Shown: positions 1 through 6,697, numbered from the stretch's first letter. The stretch is DNA of 7,893 bases from Candidatus Rifleibacteriota bacterium (GCA_017526725.1 JAFXRA010000262.1:1-7893), one strand, 5' to 3'. Numbers and translations: made by a program. The notes: generated by a model from the letters alone, not told the origin.

Positions 1-1
1 A

Positions 2-295
2 GTAATGGGCACTCTTGATAAAGTTATGGAAATCTGTGCCAAGAGCGACATTGATAAAAAGGTCATGGATGGCTTGGAAATGTTTTCAATTCAGTTTTCA
101 GATATGCTTTCCAAAGAAGGTCTGAAAGAAATTGAAGCCATGGGAAAAAAATTCGATCCGAACTGCCAGGAAGCTATGATGAATCAGAATGTTCCTGATA
201 AGGAAGATGATGAGGTAATCCAGGTTTTTGAAAAGGGTTACACGTTCAAAGATCAAGTTTTACGTTGTGCAAAAGTTGTTGTGAATAAAAAGTAA
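2..295 (+). CDS. grpE: GrpE nucleotide exchange factor, 3' part only
   Basis: This is the C-terminal part of GrpE, the cytoplasmic co-chaperone that releases ADP from DnaK and so resets its substrate cycle. The frame is already open at the window edge (a GTA codon precedes the first visible ATG at position 5), so the true start and the long N-terminal helix lie upstream. The visible 97 codons cover the end of the helical region (DKKVMDGLEMF) and the beta domain that contacts DnaK: KEGLKEIEAMGKKFDPN, then EDDEVIQVFEKGYTFKDQVLR and a final AKVVV. The family signature near FDPN usually continues as HEA; here it reads CQEAMM. The usual Pro after the late LR is Cys (LRCAKVVV). Both look like divergence, not damage. 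The stop lies 23 bp before dnaK, so the two are very probably cotranscribed. Identification is from family motifs and the dnaK neighbour. Confidence 0.93.
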   Translation, partial: VMGTLDKVMEICAKSDIDKKVMDGLEMFSIQFSDMLSKEGLKEIEAMGKKFDPNCQEAMMNQNVPDKEDDEVIQVFEKGYTFKDQVLRCAKVVVNKK

Positions 296-318
296 ATTTC
301 ATAAAGGAGATATAGAAT

Positions 319-2199
319 ATGTCTAAAATTATTGGTATTGACCTTGGTACATCAAATTCAGCTGCTGCCGTTATTGAAGGCGGTAAGCCCGTTATTATTC
401 CAAGCGCCGAAGGTAACTCCATCGGCGGCAAAGCTTTCCCAAGCGTAGTTGCATTCACAAAAGACGGTCAGAGACTTATCGGGGAACCGGCAAGACGTCA
501 GGCCACCACAAACCCAGACAGAACAATCATTGCTGCCAAAAGAAAAATGGGTTCAAAATACAAATACAACATTGACGGCAAAGAATACACTCCTCAAGAA
601 ATTTCAGCAGCTATTCTTCAGAAGATTAAAAGAGACGCAGAAGCTTTCTTGAACGACACTGTAACAGAAGCAGTTATTACTGTTCCAGCTTACCTCGATG
701 ATGCTCAGCGTCAAGCAACAAAAGATGCCGGTGCTATAGCTGGTTTAACAGTTAAGAGACTTGTTAACGAACCTACTGCTGCTGCTCTTGCTTACGGTCT
801 TGACCACAATCAGGGCGACAGAAAGATTCTAGTATTCGACCTTGGCGGCGGCACTCTGGATGTTACTATTCTTGAATTGAGCAACGGCGTATTTGAAGTT
901 CTTTCAACTAACGGTGATACTCAGTTGGGCGGCACCGATATGGATAACCTTTTGATTAAATACATTGAAAGCGAATTCCAGAGAACTGACGGTATTGATC
1001 TTTCTAAGGACTCAATGGCTCATCAGCGTGTTAGAGAAGCTGCTGAAAAAGCTAAGATTGAATTGTCTACCACTACTCAGACAGACATCAACCTTCCATT
1101 CATTACAGCAACCACAGAAGGTCCAAAACACTTGAACATCACACTTACTCGTTCTAAACTTGAACAGTTGGTTGAAGAAGTTGTTGAAAGATGTAAAGCT
1201 CCTATAGATAACGCTCTTAACGATGCTGACCTCAAGAGAAGCGATATCGACCATATCGTTATGGTTGGTGGTCCTACTAGAATGCCTGTTATTCAGAAAT
1301 TATTGAAAGACCACTTCGGAAAAGAACCAGAACGTGGTGTAGACCCAATGGAATGCGTTGCTATGGGTGCTGCTACTCAGGCTGGTGTTCTCACTGGTGA
1401 CGTAAAAGACATTCTTCTTCTCGACGTAACTCCACTTTCTCTTGGTATTGAAACTCTCGGCGGTGTTATGACCACATTGATTCCTCGTAACACTACAATT
1501 CCTACAAAGAAGAGTCAGGTATTCTCTACCGCAGCCGATAACCAGCCAGCAGTTTCTGTTCATGTTCTCCAGGGTGAACGTTCTATGGCAGCAGCCAATA
1601 AAACTCTTGGCCGTTTCGATTTAGTTGGTATTGCTCCAGCTCCTCGTGGTATTCCTCAGATTGAAGTTACTTTCGATATCGACGCCAATGGTATTGTTAA
1701 CGTTTCTGCTAAAGACCTTGGAACAGGCAAAGAACAGAAGATTACCGTAACCAATGGTTCTGCTCTTAACAAGTCTGAAATAGACGAAATGATTAAGAAA
1801 GCTGAACAGTTTGCACAGGAAGATGCCAAGATAAAAGAAAGCATCGAAACAAAGAATCAGGCAGAATCATTCTCTTATCAGTTGGAAAAGACTTTGAAAG
1901 ACCTTGGCGACAAGGTTCCAGCAGATGTAAAGAATGAAGTACAGACTAAACTTGATGAAATGAAGACAGCTCTTCAGGGCAATGATGATGCTCTAATCAA
2001 ATCTAAATTTGAAGAACTTCAGCAGACTGCTCAGAAGATTGGTCAGGTTCTTTATCAGCAGCAAGGCGGTGCTGGTGGACAGGGTGAACCACAGGTTGAT
2101 CCTCAGGCCTATCAGCAGGCTGCAGGCGCAGGTGCAGGAAGCAGTGCTTCAGCCGGCAGTGACGACAATGTTGTAGACGCTGAATTCAAGAAAGCATAA
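319..2199 (+). CDS. dnaK: Chaperone protein DnaK (Hsp70)
   Basis: DnaK is the ATP-driven Hsp70 chaperone of the cytoplasm, working with DnaJ and GrpE on unfolded proteins. The protein is complete at 626 residues. The ATPase domain shows phosphate-1 loop GIDLGTSNS (6-14), the lysine equivalent to E. coli K70 in AAKRKMG (K74), [11 protein letters not shown] (from 150), phosphate-2 [11 protein letters not shown] (172-182) and the adenosine motif VMVGGPTR (314-321). The interdomain linker [12 protein letters not shown] starts at 365. The beta-sandwich and helical lid follow, then a Gly/Gln/Ala-rich tail ending [12 protein letters not shown]. The roughly 24-residue insert found in Gram-negative DnaK after KRxxG is absent. 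[15 protein letters not shown] and AYLDD replace the more usual GTTNS, GGEDFD and AYFND. I recall the first two from Thermoplasma-type Hsp70. The start is set by AAGGAG at 304-309, nine bases before the ATG. It is the middle gene of grpE-dnaK-dnaJ. The heat-shock promoter must lie upstream of the window. Confidence 0.98.
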   Translation: MSKIIGIDLGTSNSAAAVIEGGKPVIIPSAEGNSIGGKAFPSVVAFTKDGQRLIGEPARRQATTNPDRTIIAAKRKMGSKYKYNIDGKEYTPQEISAAILQKIKRDAEAFLNDTVTEAVITVPAYLDDAQRQATKDAGAIAGLTVKRLVNEPTAAALAYGLDHNQGDRKILVFDLGGGTLDVTILELSNGVFEVLSTNGDTQLGGTDMDNLLIKYIESEFQRTDGIDLSKDSMAHQRVREAAEKAKIELSTTTQTDINLPFITATTEGPKHLNITLTRSKLEQLVEEVVERCKAPIDNALNDADLKRSDIDHIVMVGGPTRMPVIQKLLKDHFGKEPERGVDPMECVAMGAATQAGVLTGDVKDILLLDVTPLSLGIETLGGVMTTLIPRNTTIPTKKSQVFSTAADNQPAVSVHVLQGERSMAAANKTLGRFDLVGIAPAPRGIPQIEVTFDIDANGIVNVSAKDLGTGKEQKITVTNGSALNKSEIDEMIKKAEQFAQEDAKIKESIETKNQAESFSYQLEKTLKDLGDKVPADVKNEVQTKLDEMKTALQGNDDALIKSKFEELQQTAQKIGQVLYQQQGGAGGQGEPQVDPQAYQQAAGAGAGSSASAGSDDNVVDAEFKKA

Positions 2200-2200
2200 G

Positions 2201-2300
2201 TTAAGATATAAGACCAAATATGGAGATATAAGACGTAAGATTATAAATGAATATGTAAGAGTCCTATCTTAAATCTTATATCTTCTATCTTATATCTTAA
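2201..2300. repeat. Large nested inverted repeat filling the dnaK-dnaJ spacer
   Basis: Almost the whole spacer between dnaK and dnaJ folds on itself. Three nested perfect arms are visible: 2201-2213 (TTAAGATATAAGA) with 2288-2300, 2224-2233 (AGATATAAGA) with 2274-2283, and 2236-2241 (TAAGAT) with 2266-2271, leaving a loop of about 24 bases. The right side (2265-2300) is a run of degenerate heptamers of the form [AT]ATCTTA, and the left side is the same kind of run inverted. In mRNA this would be a long AU-rich hairpin ending 5 bases before the dnaJ Shine-Dalgarno (GGAG, 2306-2309). No T-run follows, so it does not look like a terminator. An RNA-processing or stability element that sets DnaK:DnaJ ratio is possible but is inference. 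It could equally be a decayed repeat pair. Confidence 0.85.
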
Positions 2301-2319
2301 ATAACGGAGTAAACAAACA

Positions 2320-3453
2320 ATGGCTGCTAAACGTGATTATTATGAAGTTCTTGGGGTTCCCAAGAACGCCAGCGATGCCGAAATAAAAAAAGCATTCCGC
2401 GGTCTCGCTCGTCAGTATCACCCTGACGTTAATAAAGCACCAGATGCTGTAGAAAAATTTAAAGAAGTTAATGAAGCATACCAAGTTCTTTCTGACCCGC
2501 AAAAACGTTCTGCTTATGACCAGTTTGGTCATGCCGGCATAGACCCCAATGCCTTTGCAGGCGGCGGTGGATTCGGCGGAGCAGGATTTGGCGGCTTTGG
2601 AGACATTTTTGGTGATATTTTCTCTGATTTCTTTGGAGGCGGTTCATCCAGCCAAAGAAGAAACGGACCACGTCGCGGTGCAGATCTTAGATATGACCTT
2701 GATATAACATTTGAAGAAGCGGTTTTCGGCTGTGAAAAAGAAATAAATGTTCAAAAATCAGTAGCCTGCACAACCTGTGCAGGTTCTGGAGCAGCTCCTG
2801 GAAGCAGCCGTAAACAGTGCCCGGTTTGTAAAGGACGCGGTACAGTTTCAATCTCTCAAGGTTTCTTTACCATTCAGCAAACTTGTCACCAATGTCAGGG
2901 TGAAGGTGAAATTATAGATAAACCCTGTAAGACATGCAGCGGAACTGGCCGTTTAAAACAATCTTCTAAACTGAAAGTAAAAATACCAGCTGGCGTAGAA
3001 ACTGGACAAAAACTTAAACTCTCAGGAGAAGGAGAAGTTGGAGAAAAAGGCGGACCCAGTGGTAATCTTTATATCTTTATAACAGTTGGGAAACACGATT
3101 TCTTTGACAGAGTCGGAGATGACATTATCTGCGAAAAAGATATTACATTCCCATTGGCGGCTCTTGGCGGAGAAATTGAAGTTCCAACTCTGAAAGGCGT
3201 AGTTAAAATTAAGATTCCTGCAGGTACACAAACAGGGAAGACCTTCAGACTGCGTGGATATGGAGTTAAATCATTCAGAAATGGTGAAGGCGACCAGCTT
3301 GTAAAGATTTTTGTCAGAACCCCAACTGATTTGACTGCAAAACAACGTGAATTATTGAAACAGTTGGCTGAAGAAGATCCTGAATCAAAAGCTACTGGAA
3401 TAGGTTCCAGCAAAAGCTTCTTCGACAAAGTAAAGCAAGCTCTAGGCGGCTAA
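2320..3453 (+). CDS. dnaJ: Chaperone protein DnaJ (Hsp40, type I)
   Basis: DnaJ delivers unfolded clients to DnaK and stimulates its ATPase. The 377-residue protein has the full type I architecture. The J domain (about 5-70) has the catalytic HPD at 34-36. A Gly/Phe-rich region (about 80-112, repeated GGFGG and FGDIF) follows. The zinc-binding domain has four CxxCxGxG motifs at 150-157 (CTTCAGSG), 167-174 (CPVCKGRG), 189-196 (CHQCQGEG) and 203-210 (CKTCSGTG). After it come the C-terminal client-binding beta domains, including LPLAALGG-like [17 protein letters not shown] and [17 protein letters not shown]. All eight zinc-ligand cysteines and the HPD are intact, so it should be functional. The start is supported by GGAG at 2306-2309, ten bases upstream. 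It lies 120 bp after dnaK across a long inverted repeat and is followed 19 bp later by a strong terminator, making it the last gene of the chaperone operon. Confidence 0.98.
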   Translation: MAAKRDYYEVLGVPKNASDAEIKKAFRGLARQYHPDVNKAPDAVEKFKEVNEAYQVLSDPQKRSAYDQFGHAGIDPNAFAGGGGFGGAGFGGFGDIFGDIFSDFFGGGSSSQRRNGPRRGADLRYDLDITFEEAVFGCEKEINVQKSVACTTCAGSGAAPGSSRKQCPVCKGRGTVSISQGFFTIQQTCHQCQGEGEIIDKPCKTCSGTGRLKQSSKLKVKIPAGVETGQKLKLSGEGEVGEKGGPSGNLYIFITVGKHDFFDRVGDDIICEKDITFPLAALGGEIEVPTLKGVVKIKIPAGTQTGKTFRLRGYGVKSFRNGEGDQLVKIFVRTPTDLTAKQRELLKQLAEEDPESKATGIGSSKSFFDKVKQALGG

Positions 3454-3457
3454 TCGT

Positions 3458-3471
3458 TAATTAGTAATTAG
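3458..3471 (+). repeat. Two tandem TAATTAG heptamers
   Basis: Two perfect direct copies of TAATTAG lie immediately after the dnaJ stop. The related 8-mer TTAATTAG recurs right after the gdhA stop (6659-6666). With only two copies this could be chance in AT-rich DNA, but it matches the 7-base periodicity of the other spacer repeats here. Confidence 0.5.
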
Positions 3472-3472
3472 C

Positions 3473-3518
3473 AAATAAAAATTCTCAAAAGTCTAGGCTT
3501 TTGAGAATTTTTATTTTT
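3473..3518 (+). terminator. Rho-independent terminator of the grpE-dnaK-dnaJ operon
   Basis: A perfect 19-bp inverted repeat (3473-3491 with 3498-3516) is separated by a six-base loop TCTAGG. The core is TTCTCAAAAG / CTTTTGAGAA, flanked by an A-rich left arm and a T-rich right side ending in TTTTT. It starts 19 bp after the dnaJ stop. Because the left flank is A-rich, it could also work on the opposite strand, but no converging gene is present. Confidence 0.93.
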
Positions 3519-3572
3519 AGTTATCTCTTTCATATACAACAAAACCAACTTCAATAACCTTTAGCTATCGAC

Positions 3573-3600
3573 ACTCAACACTAATCACTCATCACTCACC
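3573..3600 (+). repeat. Four degenerate ACTCATC heptamers
   Basis: Four tandem 7-base units are visible: ACTCAAC, ACTAATC, ACTCATC and ACTCACC. The period is exact and the units differ at one or two positions. The sequence is unrelated to the AATCTTA array 28 bp downstream, so two heptamer families sit side by side. Confidence 0.7.
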
Positions 3601-3605
3601 ACGCG

Positions 3606-3622
3606 GCCAAGCTTTGCTTGGC
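3606..3622. repeat. GC-rich mini-hairpin GCCAAGC-TTT-GCTTGGC
   Basis: A perfect 7-bp stem (3606-3612 with 3616-3622) closes a TTT loop in otherwise AT-rich spacer DNA. No T-run follows, so it is not a typical terminator. It lies between two heptamer arrays and may be part of a composite dispersed repeat. Whether copies exist elsewhere cannot be seen from this window. Confidence 0.65.
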
Positions 3623-3627
3623 TCTTC

Positions 3628-3683
3628 AATCTTATATCTTAAATCTTAAATCTTAAATCTTAAATCTTATATCTTAAATCTAA
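3628..3683 (+). repeat. Eight-copy AATCTTA heptanucleotide array
   Basis: Eight uninterrupted 7-base units are visible: AATCTTA, TATCTTA, four AATCTTA, TATCTTA and AATCTAA. The four central copies are identical. The array ends 9 bp before the TATAAT box at 3693-3698, so the region where a -35 box should lie falls inside it. Similar heptamers occur at 2265-2300 and 5166-5200, and inverted at 2201-2241. Short tandem repeats of this kind can change length by slipped-strand mispairing. That this array varies is inference. Confidence 0.93.
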
Positions 3684-3692
3684 AAAATTTGT

Positions 3693-3698
3693 TATAAT
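3693..3698 (+). promoter_or_regulatory. Candidate -10 box for the TPR metalloprotease gene
   Basis: A perfect TATAAT lies 61 bp before the ATG at 3760, in the only spacer between the dnaJ terminator and this gene. No good -35 hexamer is present: 17 bases upstream the sequence is TATCTT, inside the heptamer array. Either the promoter is weak or activator-dependent, or the match is fortuitous in AT-rich DNA. Confidence 0.45.
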
Positions 3699-3738
3699 AA
3701 ACTTGATAGTCTCAATTAAACTATTAAGTTTATTTTTT
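3696..3738 (+). promoter_or_regulatory. AT-rich hairpin with T-run before the TPR gene
   Basis: A 15-bp stem (3696-3710 with 3720-3734, one G-T wobble) surrounds the nine-base loop CTCAATTAA and runs into six T residues (3733-3738). It overlaps the candidate -10 box and ends about 20 bp before the start codon. The shape is that of an intrinsic terminator or attenuator, but only a few of the pairs are G-C, so termination would be weak. It could instead be a 5'-leader stability hairpin. Confidence 0.5.
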
Positions 3739-3759
3739 GCTTATTTGCATTGAGGGTTT

Positions 3760-5166
3760 ATGATAAAAAAAATACTGCTGTTTTCCTTTATAATGCTCCT
3801 TTTTGTTATTCCTTCTGCTTATGCACTTCAAGTAGAATTGAATTTATTTAATGATTATTTAGAACCTGCGAATCCTACTTTAAAAGAAAAATATGAAAAA
3901 ATTAATAAAATTGATGATCGCTTAGAATCAGTAATAAATGAGTTGAGAATAGTAACTCAAAGTCCTAATGCTACTCAAGATGAAAAAACAGACCTTGCAT
4001 CACTCTTACTAAGAAAAGCATTATTAAGTATAAATTTACCCCATGATCAAATAGAAAATCTTTATACAGAAGCTTCTGAACTAGTTCCAAACAATTTTTA
4101 TGTTGAATGTTTTTGGGGAGATATTCTGTTATATAAAAAAGACTATGAAAATTGTATTATTCACTATGAAAACGCTCTTAATAAAAAACCAGATAATATA
4201 GATATTAAAAAAAAATGCGGTTTTGCTTATTTTGCTTCTTTGCGTTATGAAAAATCCATAGAATATTTTGATACTTACCTTGGAAAGAAACCAAAAGATT
4301 TTGATTCCTTATATATGGCTGCTGTAGCAAAATTTGAATTACATGAATATGATGAAGCCATTGATTATGCAGAATCAGCCTTAGAAGTTTGTCGTGATTC
4401 TCAAACAAGAAATTATCTTGAAGATTTAATCAGAAAAGCTAAGGAAGCATCTGCATCCACATCTGATTCAACTCAGGAAGAAGACCAGAAATTTGTTATT
4501 ACTTTTGCTGGGAATTCCAGAGAAGACTTAGGAGACTTTGCTTTCGACTCATTAAATGAGATTTATTATGATGTAACAAGTTTGCTTAACTGTGATCCTG
4601 ATGTTAAAGTTAATGTAGTGTTCTTTTTGACAGAAGATTATTATAATGAAAATAAAGATTGGTCAGCCGCTTCAGCTTTAGGTCTTCAGGTTAGAGTTCC
4701 TCTTGTAACAGGTTATAAAAGTGAAGAATACGTTAAAGGTGTTCTTGCCCATGAGTTTACCCATACCATTATTAATCTTAAAACTCATAATAGAGCCCCA
4801 ATATGGGTTCATGAAGGCTTGGTACAGTATCAGGAATTTAGAACACAATTCGGTTCTGAAGAAAACTTGAGATCCGACTACGTTTCTATTTATGAAAATG
4901 ATTTTAAGGAAAATGATTTCTTCATTCCTTTAGATAAAATAAATGCTTATATGGGCAGTAACGATAGAAGAGACATTAGTAGAGCCTATATAGAATCCTG
5001 GCTGGCAATTCGCTGTATGGCTGATTTGTATACTGAATCAAGTTTTGATTCTTTACTTACTTCTCTTGGCAAAGGTAATGGCATTAAACAAGCTGTTGAA
5101 GATGCTACCGGCCAGGATTATGATTCTTTTCAAAACGAATTTAAACAGTGGATAAAGAACCAATAA
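3760..5166 (+). CDS. Exported TPR protein with HEXXH peptidase MA-like domain
   Basis: This is a secreted or envelope protein of 468 residues, predicted to be a zinc metallopeptidase; its substrate is unknown. A Sec signal peptide (about 1-22) has a Lys-rich start, a hydrophobic core and a likely cut after SAYA. A helical segment is followed by about three tetratricopeptide repeats (about 112-213; for example DILLYKKDYENCIIHYENAL and AAVAKFELHEYDEAIDYAES). A Ser/Thr/Glu-rich linker (228-243) leads to the C-terminal domain. There HEFTH (331-335) supplies two zinc-binding histidines and the catalytic Glu, and WVHEGL (349-354) supplies the likely third ligand, E352. This HEXXH plus W-x-x-E-G-L pattern is typical of gluzincins of the peptidase MA-like group. 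All expected catalytic residues are present. The start is set by the signal peptide and a close GAGG (3752-3755). It has its own candidate promoter and terminator, so it is probably monocistronic. Its DNA is visibly richer in A/T than dnaK or gdhA. Confidence 0.87.
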   Translation: MIKKILLFSFIMLLFVIPSAYALQVELNLFNDYLEPANPTLKEKYEKINKIDDRLESVINELRIVTQSPNATQDEKTDLASLLLRKALLSINLPHDQIENLYTEASELVPNNFYVECFWGDILLYKKDYENCIIHYENALNKKPDNIDIKKKCGFAYFASLRYEKSIEYFDTYLGKKPKDFDSLYMAAVAKFELHEYDEAIDYAESALEVCRDSQTRNYLEDLIRKAKEASASTSDSTQEEDQKFVITFAGNSREDLGDFAFDSLNEIYYDVTSLLNCDPDVKVNVVFFLTEDYYNENKDWSAASALGLQVRVPLVTGYKSEEYVKGVLAHEFTHTIINLKTHNRAPIWVHEGLVQYQEFRTQFGSEENLRSDYVSIYENDFKENDFFIPLDKINAYMGSNDRRDISRAYIESWLAIRCMADLYTESSFDSLLTSLGKGNGIKQAVEDATGQDYDSFQNEFKQWIKNQ

Positions 5167-5200
5167 TCTTCCATCTTCAATCTTAAATCTTAAATCTTAA
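5166..5200 (+). repeat. Five-copy ATCTTAA heptamer array after the TPR gene
   Basis: Five 7-base units are in register: ATCTTCC, ATCTTCA, then three ATCTTAA. The array begins on the last base of the TAA stop codon of the TPR gene. It has the same core and orientation as the array at 3628-3683, so the TPR gene is bracketed by two direct arrays. Confidence 0.88.
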
Positions 5201-5237
5201 AATTTCTTAACAAAAGAGTTGAAGTACTTTCAATAAA

Positions 5238-5272
5238 GTGTTAGGGTGATTTTAAACCCTAGCATTTTTTTT
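5238..5272 (+). terminator. Rho-independent terminator after the TPR gene
   Basis: A 10-bp stem (5238-5247, GTGTTAGGGT, with 5256-5265, ACCCTAGCAT; two G-T wobbles) closes an eight-base loop and is followed by eight T residues (5265-5272). It lies 71 bp after the TPR stop and 43 bp before gdhA, so it probably separates the two. As I see no clear gdhA promoter downstream of it, it could also act as an attenuator in a gdhA leader. Confidence 0.82.
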
Positions 5273-5314
5273 AGGGCAAAAGTATATGGTAGAGAAATGA
5301 AAGGAATTGTTTGA

Positions 5315-6658
5315 ATGTCTAAAAAAGAAGAAATCGCCAAATTTATGGAAATGGTAAAAGCCAAGAATCCAAATGAACCCCTTTTCCATCAGGCAGTCCA
5401 GGAAGTTTGTGAATCTGTATGGGATGTTTATCAGCAGAACCCCAAAATGGTTGAAGCAAAAATCCTAGAAAGAATGGTAGAACCAGAAAGAGCTATATCT
5501 TTCAGAGTTCCATGGGTTGATGACAAAGGCGAAGTTCAGATTAACCGCGGTTACCGTGTTCAGTTTAATAGCGCAATAGGTCCTTATAAGGGAGGTTTGC
5601 GTTTCCATAAAGCTGTTAATTTAGATACATTAAAGTTCTTAGGTTTTGAACAGACTTTCAAGAATTCTTTGACTACACTGCCAATGGGCGGCGGCAAGGG
5701 TGGTTCTGATTTCGATCCTAACGGAAAATCTGATGCAGAAATAATGAGATTCTGCCAGTCCTTCATGACAGAACTTTTCCGTCATGTAGGTCCAGATACT
5801 GACGTTCCAGCCGGTGATATCGGTGTTGGTGGTCGTGAAATCGGTTATCTCTTTGGACAATATAAACGCTTGAAAAATGAATTTACTGGCGTTCTTACAG
5901 GAAAAGGCCAGACTTGGGGCGGCAGTGTAATAAGACCAGAAGCCACTGGTTATGGTGCTGTTTACTTCGGTCAGGAAATGTTAAAGAGAGTCAGCAAAGA
6001 ATTCAAGGGCTTGAAAGTTGTTGTTTCCGGTTTCGGTAACGTTTCTTGGGGTACTGTTAAGAAATTAACAGAACTTGGTGCTCAAGTTGTTGCTATCAGC
6101 GGTCCAGACGGTTATATTACCGAATCTAAAGGCTTCGATGATGAAAAGATTAATTATATGCTTGAAATGCGTTCTTCTGGCCGCAACAAAGTTCAGGATT
6201 TCGCTGACAAATTCAAATCAACAAAATTCTTTGCCGGTAAGAAGATTTGGGAAGTTCCATGTGATGTTGCAATGACCTGTGCAATTCAGAACGAATGCAA
6301 CGAAGACGATGTTAAGTTGTTAATCAAGAACGGCTGCAAGATGCTCCTTGAAGTATCTAATATGGGCTGCACTGCTGAAGCTGCTAAACTTGCTGCAGAC
6401 AAGATTCTATTTGCACCTGGCAAAGCTGTTAATGCTGGTGGCGTTTCTGTTTCAGGTCTTGAAATGACTCAGAACAGCGAAAGACTTGGCTGGACTCCAG
6501 AAGAAGTTGACAATAAGCTCCATCAGATTATGAAGAGCATCCACGATGCTTGTGTAAAACATGGTACAGTAAAGGGTAAGACCAACTATATCAATGGCGC
6601 TAATATTGCTGGTTTCATGAAAGTTGCTCAGGCAATGCTTGAACAGGGTATTGTTTAA
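5315..6658 (+). CDS. gdhA: Glutamate dehydrogenase, hexameric family, NAD(P) use uncertain
   Basis: The enzyme interconverts glutamate with 2-oxoglutarate plus ammonium in the cytoplasm, linking carbon and nitrogen metabolism. At 447 residues it matches the small hexameric GDH family (E. coli GdhA is also 447). Substrate-site motifs are GPYKGGLRFH (K92), PMGGGKGG with the catalytic lysine K128, and DVPAGDIGVGGREIG with the catalytic Asp D168. WGGSVIRPEATGYG follows. The Rossmann domain has GFGNVSWG (239-246) and, after the second strand, SGPDGYI (262-268). KAVNAGGVSVSGLEM and NSERLGWTPEEVDNKL complete the family pattern. The sequence around GPDGYI and GRNKVQDFADKF looks closer to Clostridium symbiosum NAD-dependent GDH than to E. 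coli NADP-GDH, so the coenzyme should be left open. The start is supported by AAGGAA at 5301-5306. It is flanked by terminators on both sides and is probably a single-gene unit. No convincing promoter was found. I see no truncation or missing key residue. Confidence 0.96.
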   Translation: MSKKEEIAKFMEMVKAKNPNEPLFHQAVQEVCESVWDVYQQNPKMVEAKILERMVEPERAISFRVPWVDDKGEVQINRGYRVQFNSAIGPYKGGLRFHKAVNLDTLKFLGFEQTFKNSLTTLPMGGGKGGSDFDPNGKSDAEIMRFCQSFMTELFRHVGPDTDVPAGDIGVGGREIGYLFGQYKRLKNEFTGVLTGKGQTWGGSVIRPEATGYGAVYFGQEMLKRVSKEFKGLKVVVSGFGNVSWGTVKKLTELGAQVVAISGPDGYITESKGFDDEKINYMLEMRSSGRNKVQDFADKFKSTKFFAGKKIWEVPCDVAMTCAIQNECNEDDVKLLIKNGCKMLLEVSNMGCTAEAAKLAADKILFAPGKAVNAGGVSVSGLEMTQNSERLGWTPEEVDNKLHQIMKSIHDACVKHGTVKGKTNYINGANIAGFMKVAQAMLEQGIV

Positions 6659-6692
6659 TTAATTAGGAATTATTCTTCTTAATTCTAATTAA
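6659..6692. repeat. TTAATTAG inverted repeat after gdhA
   Basis: TTAATTAG at 6659-6666 pairs perfectly with CTAATTAA at 6685-6692. An alternative inner stem, GAATTA (6667-6672) with TAATTC (6680-6685), overlaps it. It lies between the gdhA stop and its terminator. There is no T-run, so it is an extra AT-rich hairpin of unknown role. Confidence 0.5.
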
Positions 6693-6697
6693 GATTT

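Larger units (their letters stand above)
3454..3759. other. Repeat-rich 306-bp intergenic region after dnaJ
   Basis: No gene is visible in this spacer on either strand. In order it holds two TAATTAG copies (3458-3471), the dnaJ terminator (3473-3518), and an unremarkable AT/C-rich stretch (3519-3572). Then come four ACTCATC-like heptamers (3573-3600), a GC-rich mini-hairpin (3606-3622) and eight AATCTTA-like heptamers (3628-3683). A TATAAT box (3693-3698) and an AT-rich hairpin with a T-run (3696-3738) precede the next gene. Almost every segment is repetitive, which points to repeat build-up and not to a hidden gene. Confidence 0.85.

Noticed and set aside
1..318. CIRCE operator (HrcA site) for the chaperone operon
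   Set aside because: No TTAGCACTC / GAGTGCTAA inverted repeat is visible in the window. If present, it would lie upstream of the missing grpE start.
246..458. Minus-strand open frame across the grpE-dnaK junction
   Set aside because: It overlaps two well-supported genes on the opposite strand, has no recognisable motif and is explained as a shadow frame. The same applies to the minus-strand frames inside dnaK, dnaJ, the TPR gene, gdhA and the lipoproteins.
3573..3683. CRISPR array
   Set aside because: The units are 7 bases, directly adjacent and without spacers, so they are simple tandem repeats.
5273..5314. Promoter for gdhA
   Set aside because: TATATG at 5283-5288 is a weak -10 match with no acceptable -35 at 16-18 bases, and pairs placed upstream of the terminator at 5238-5272 are poorer still. 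I could not support a specific site.
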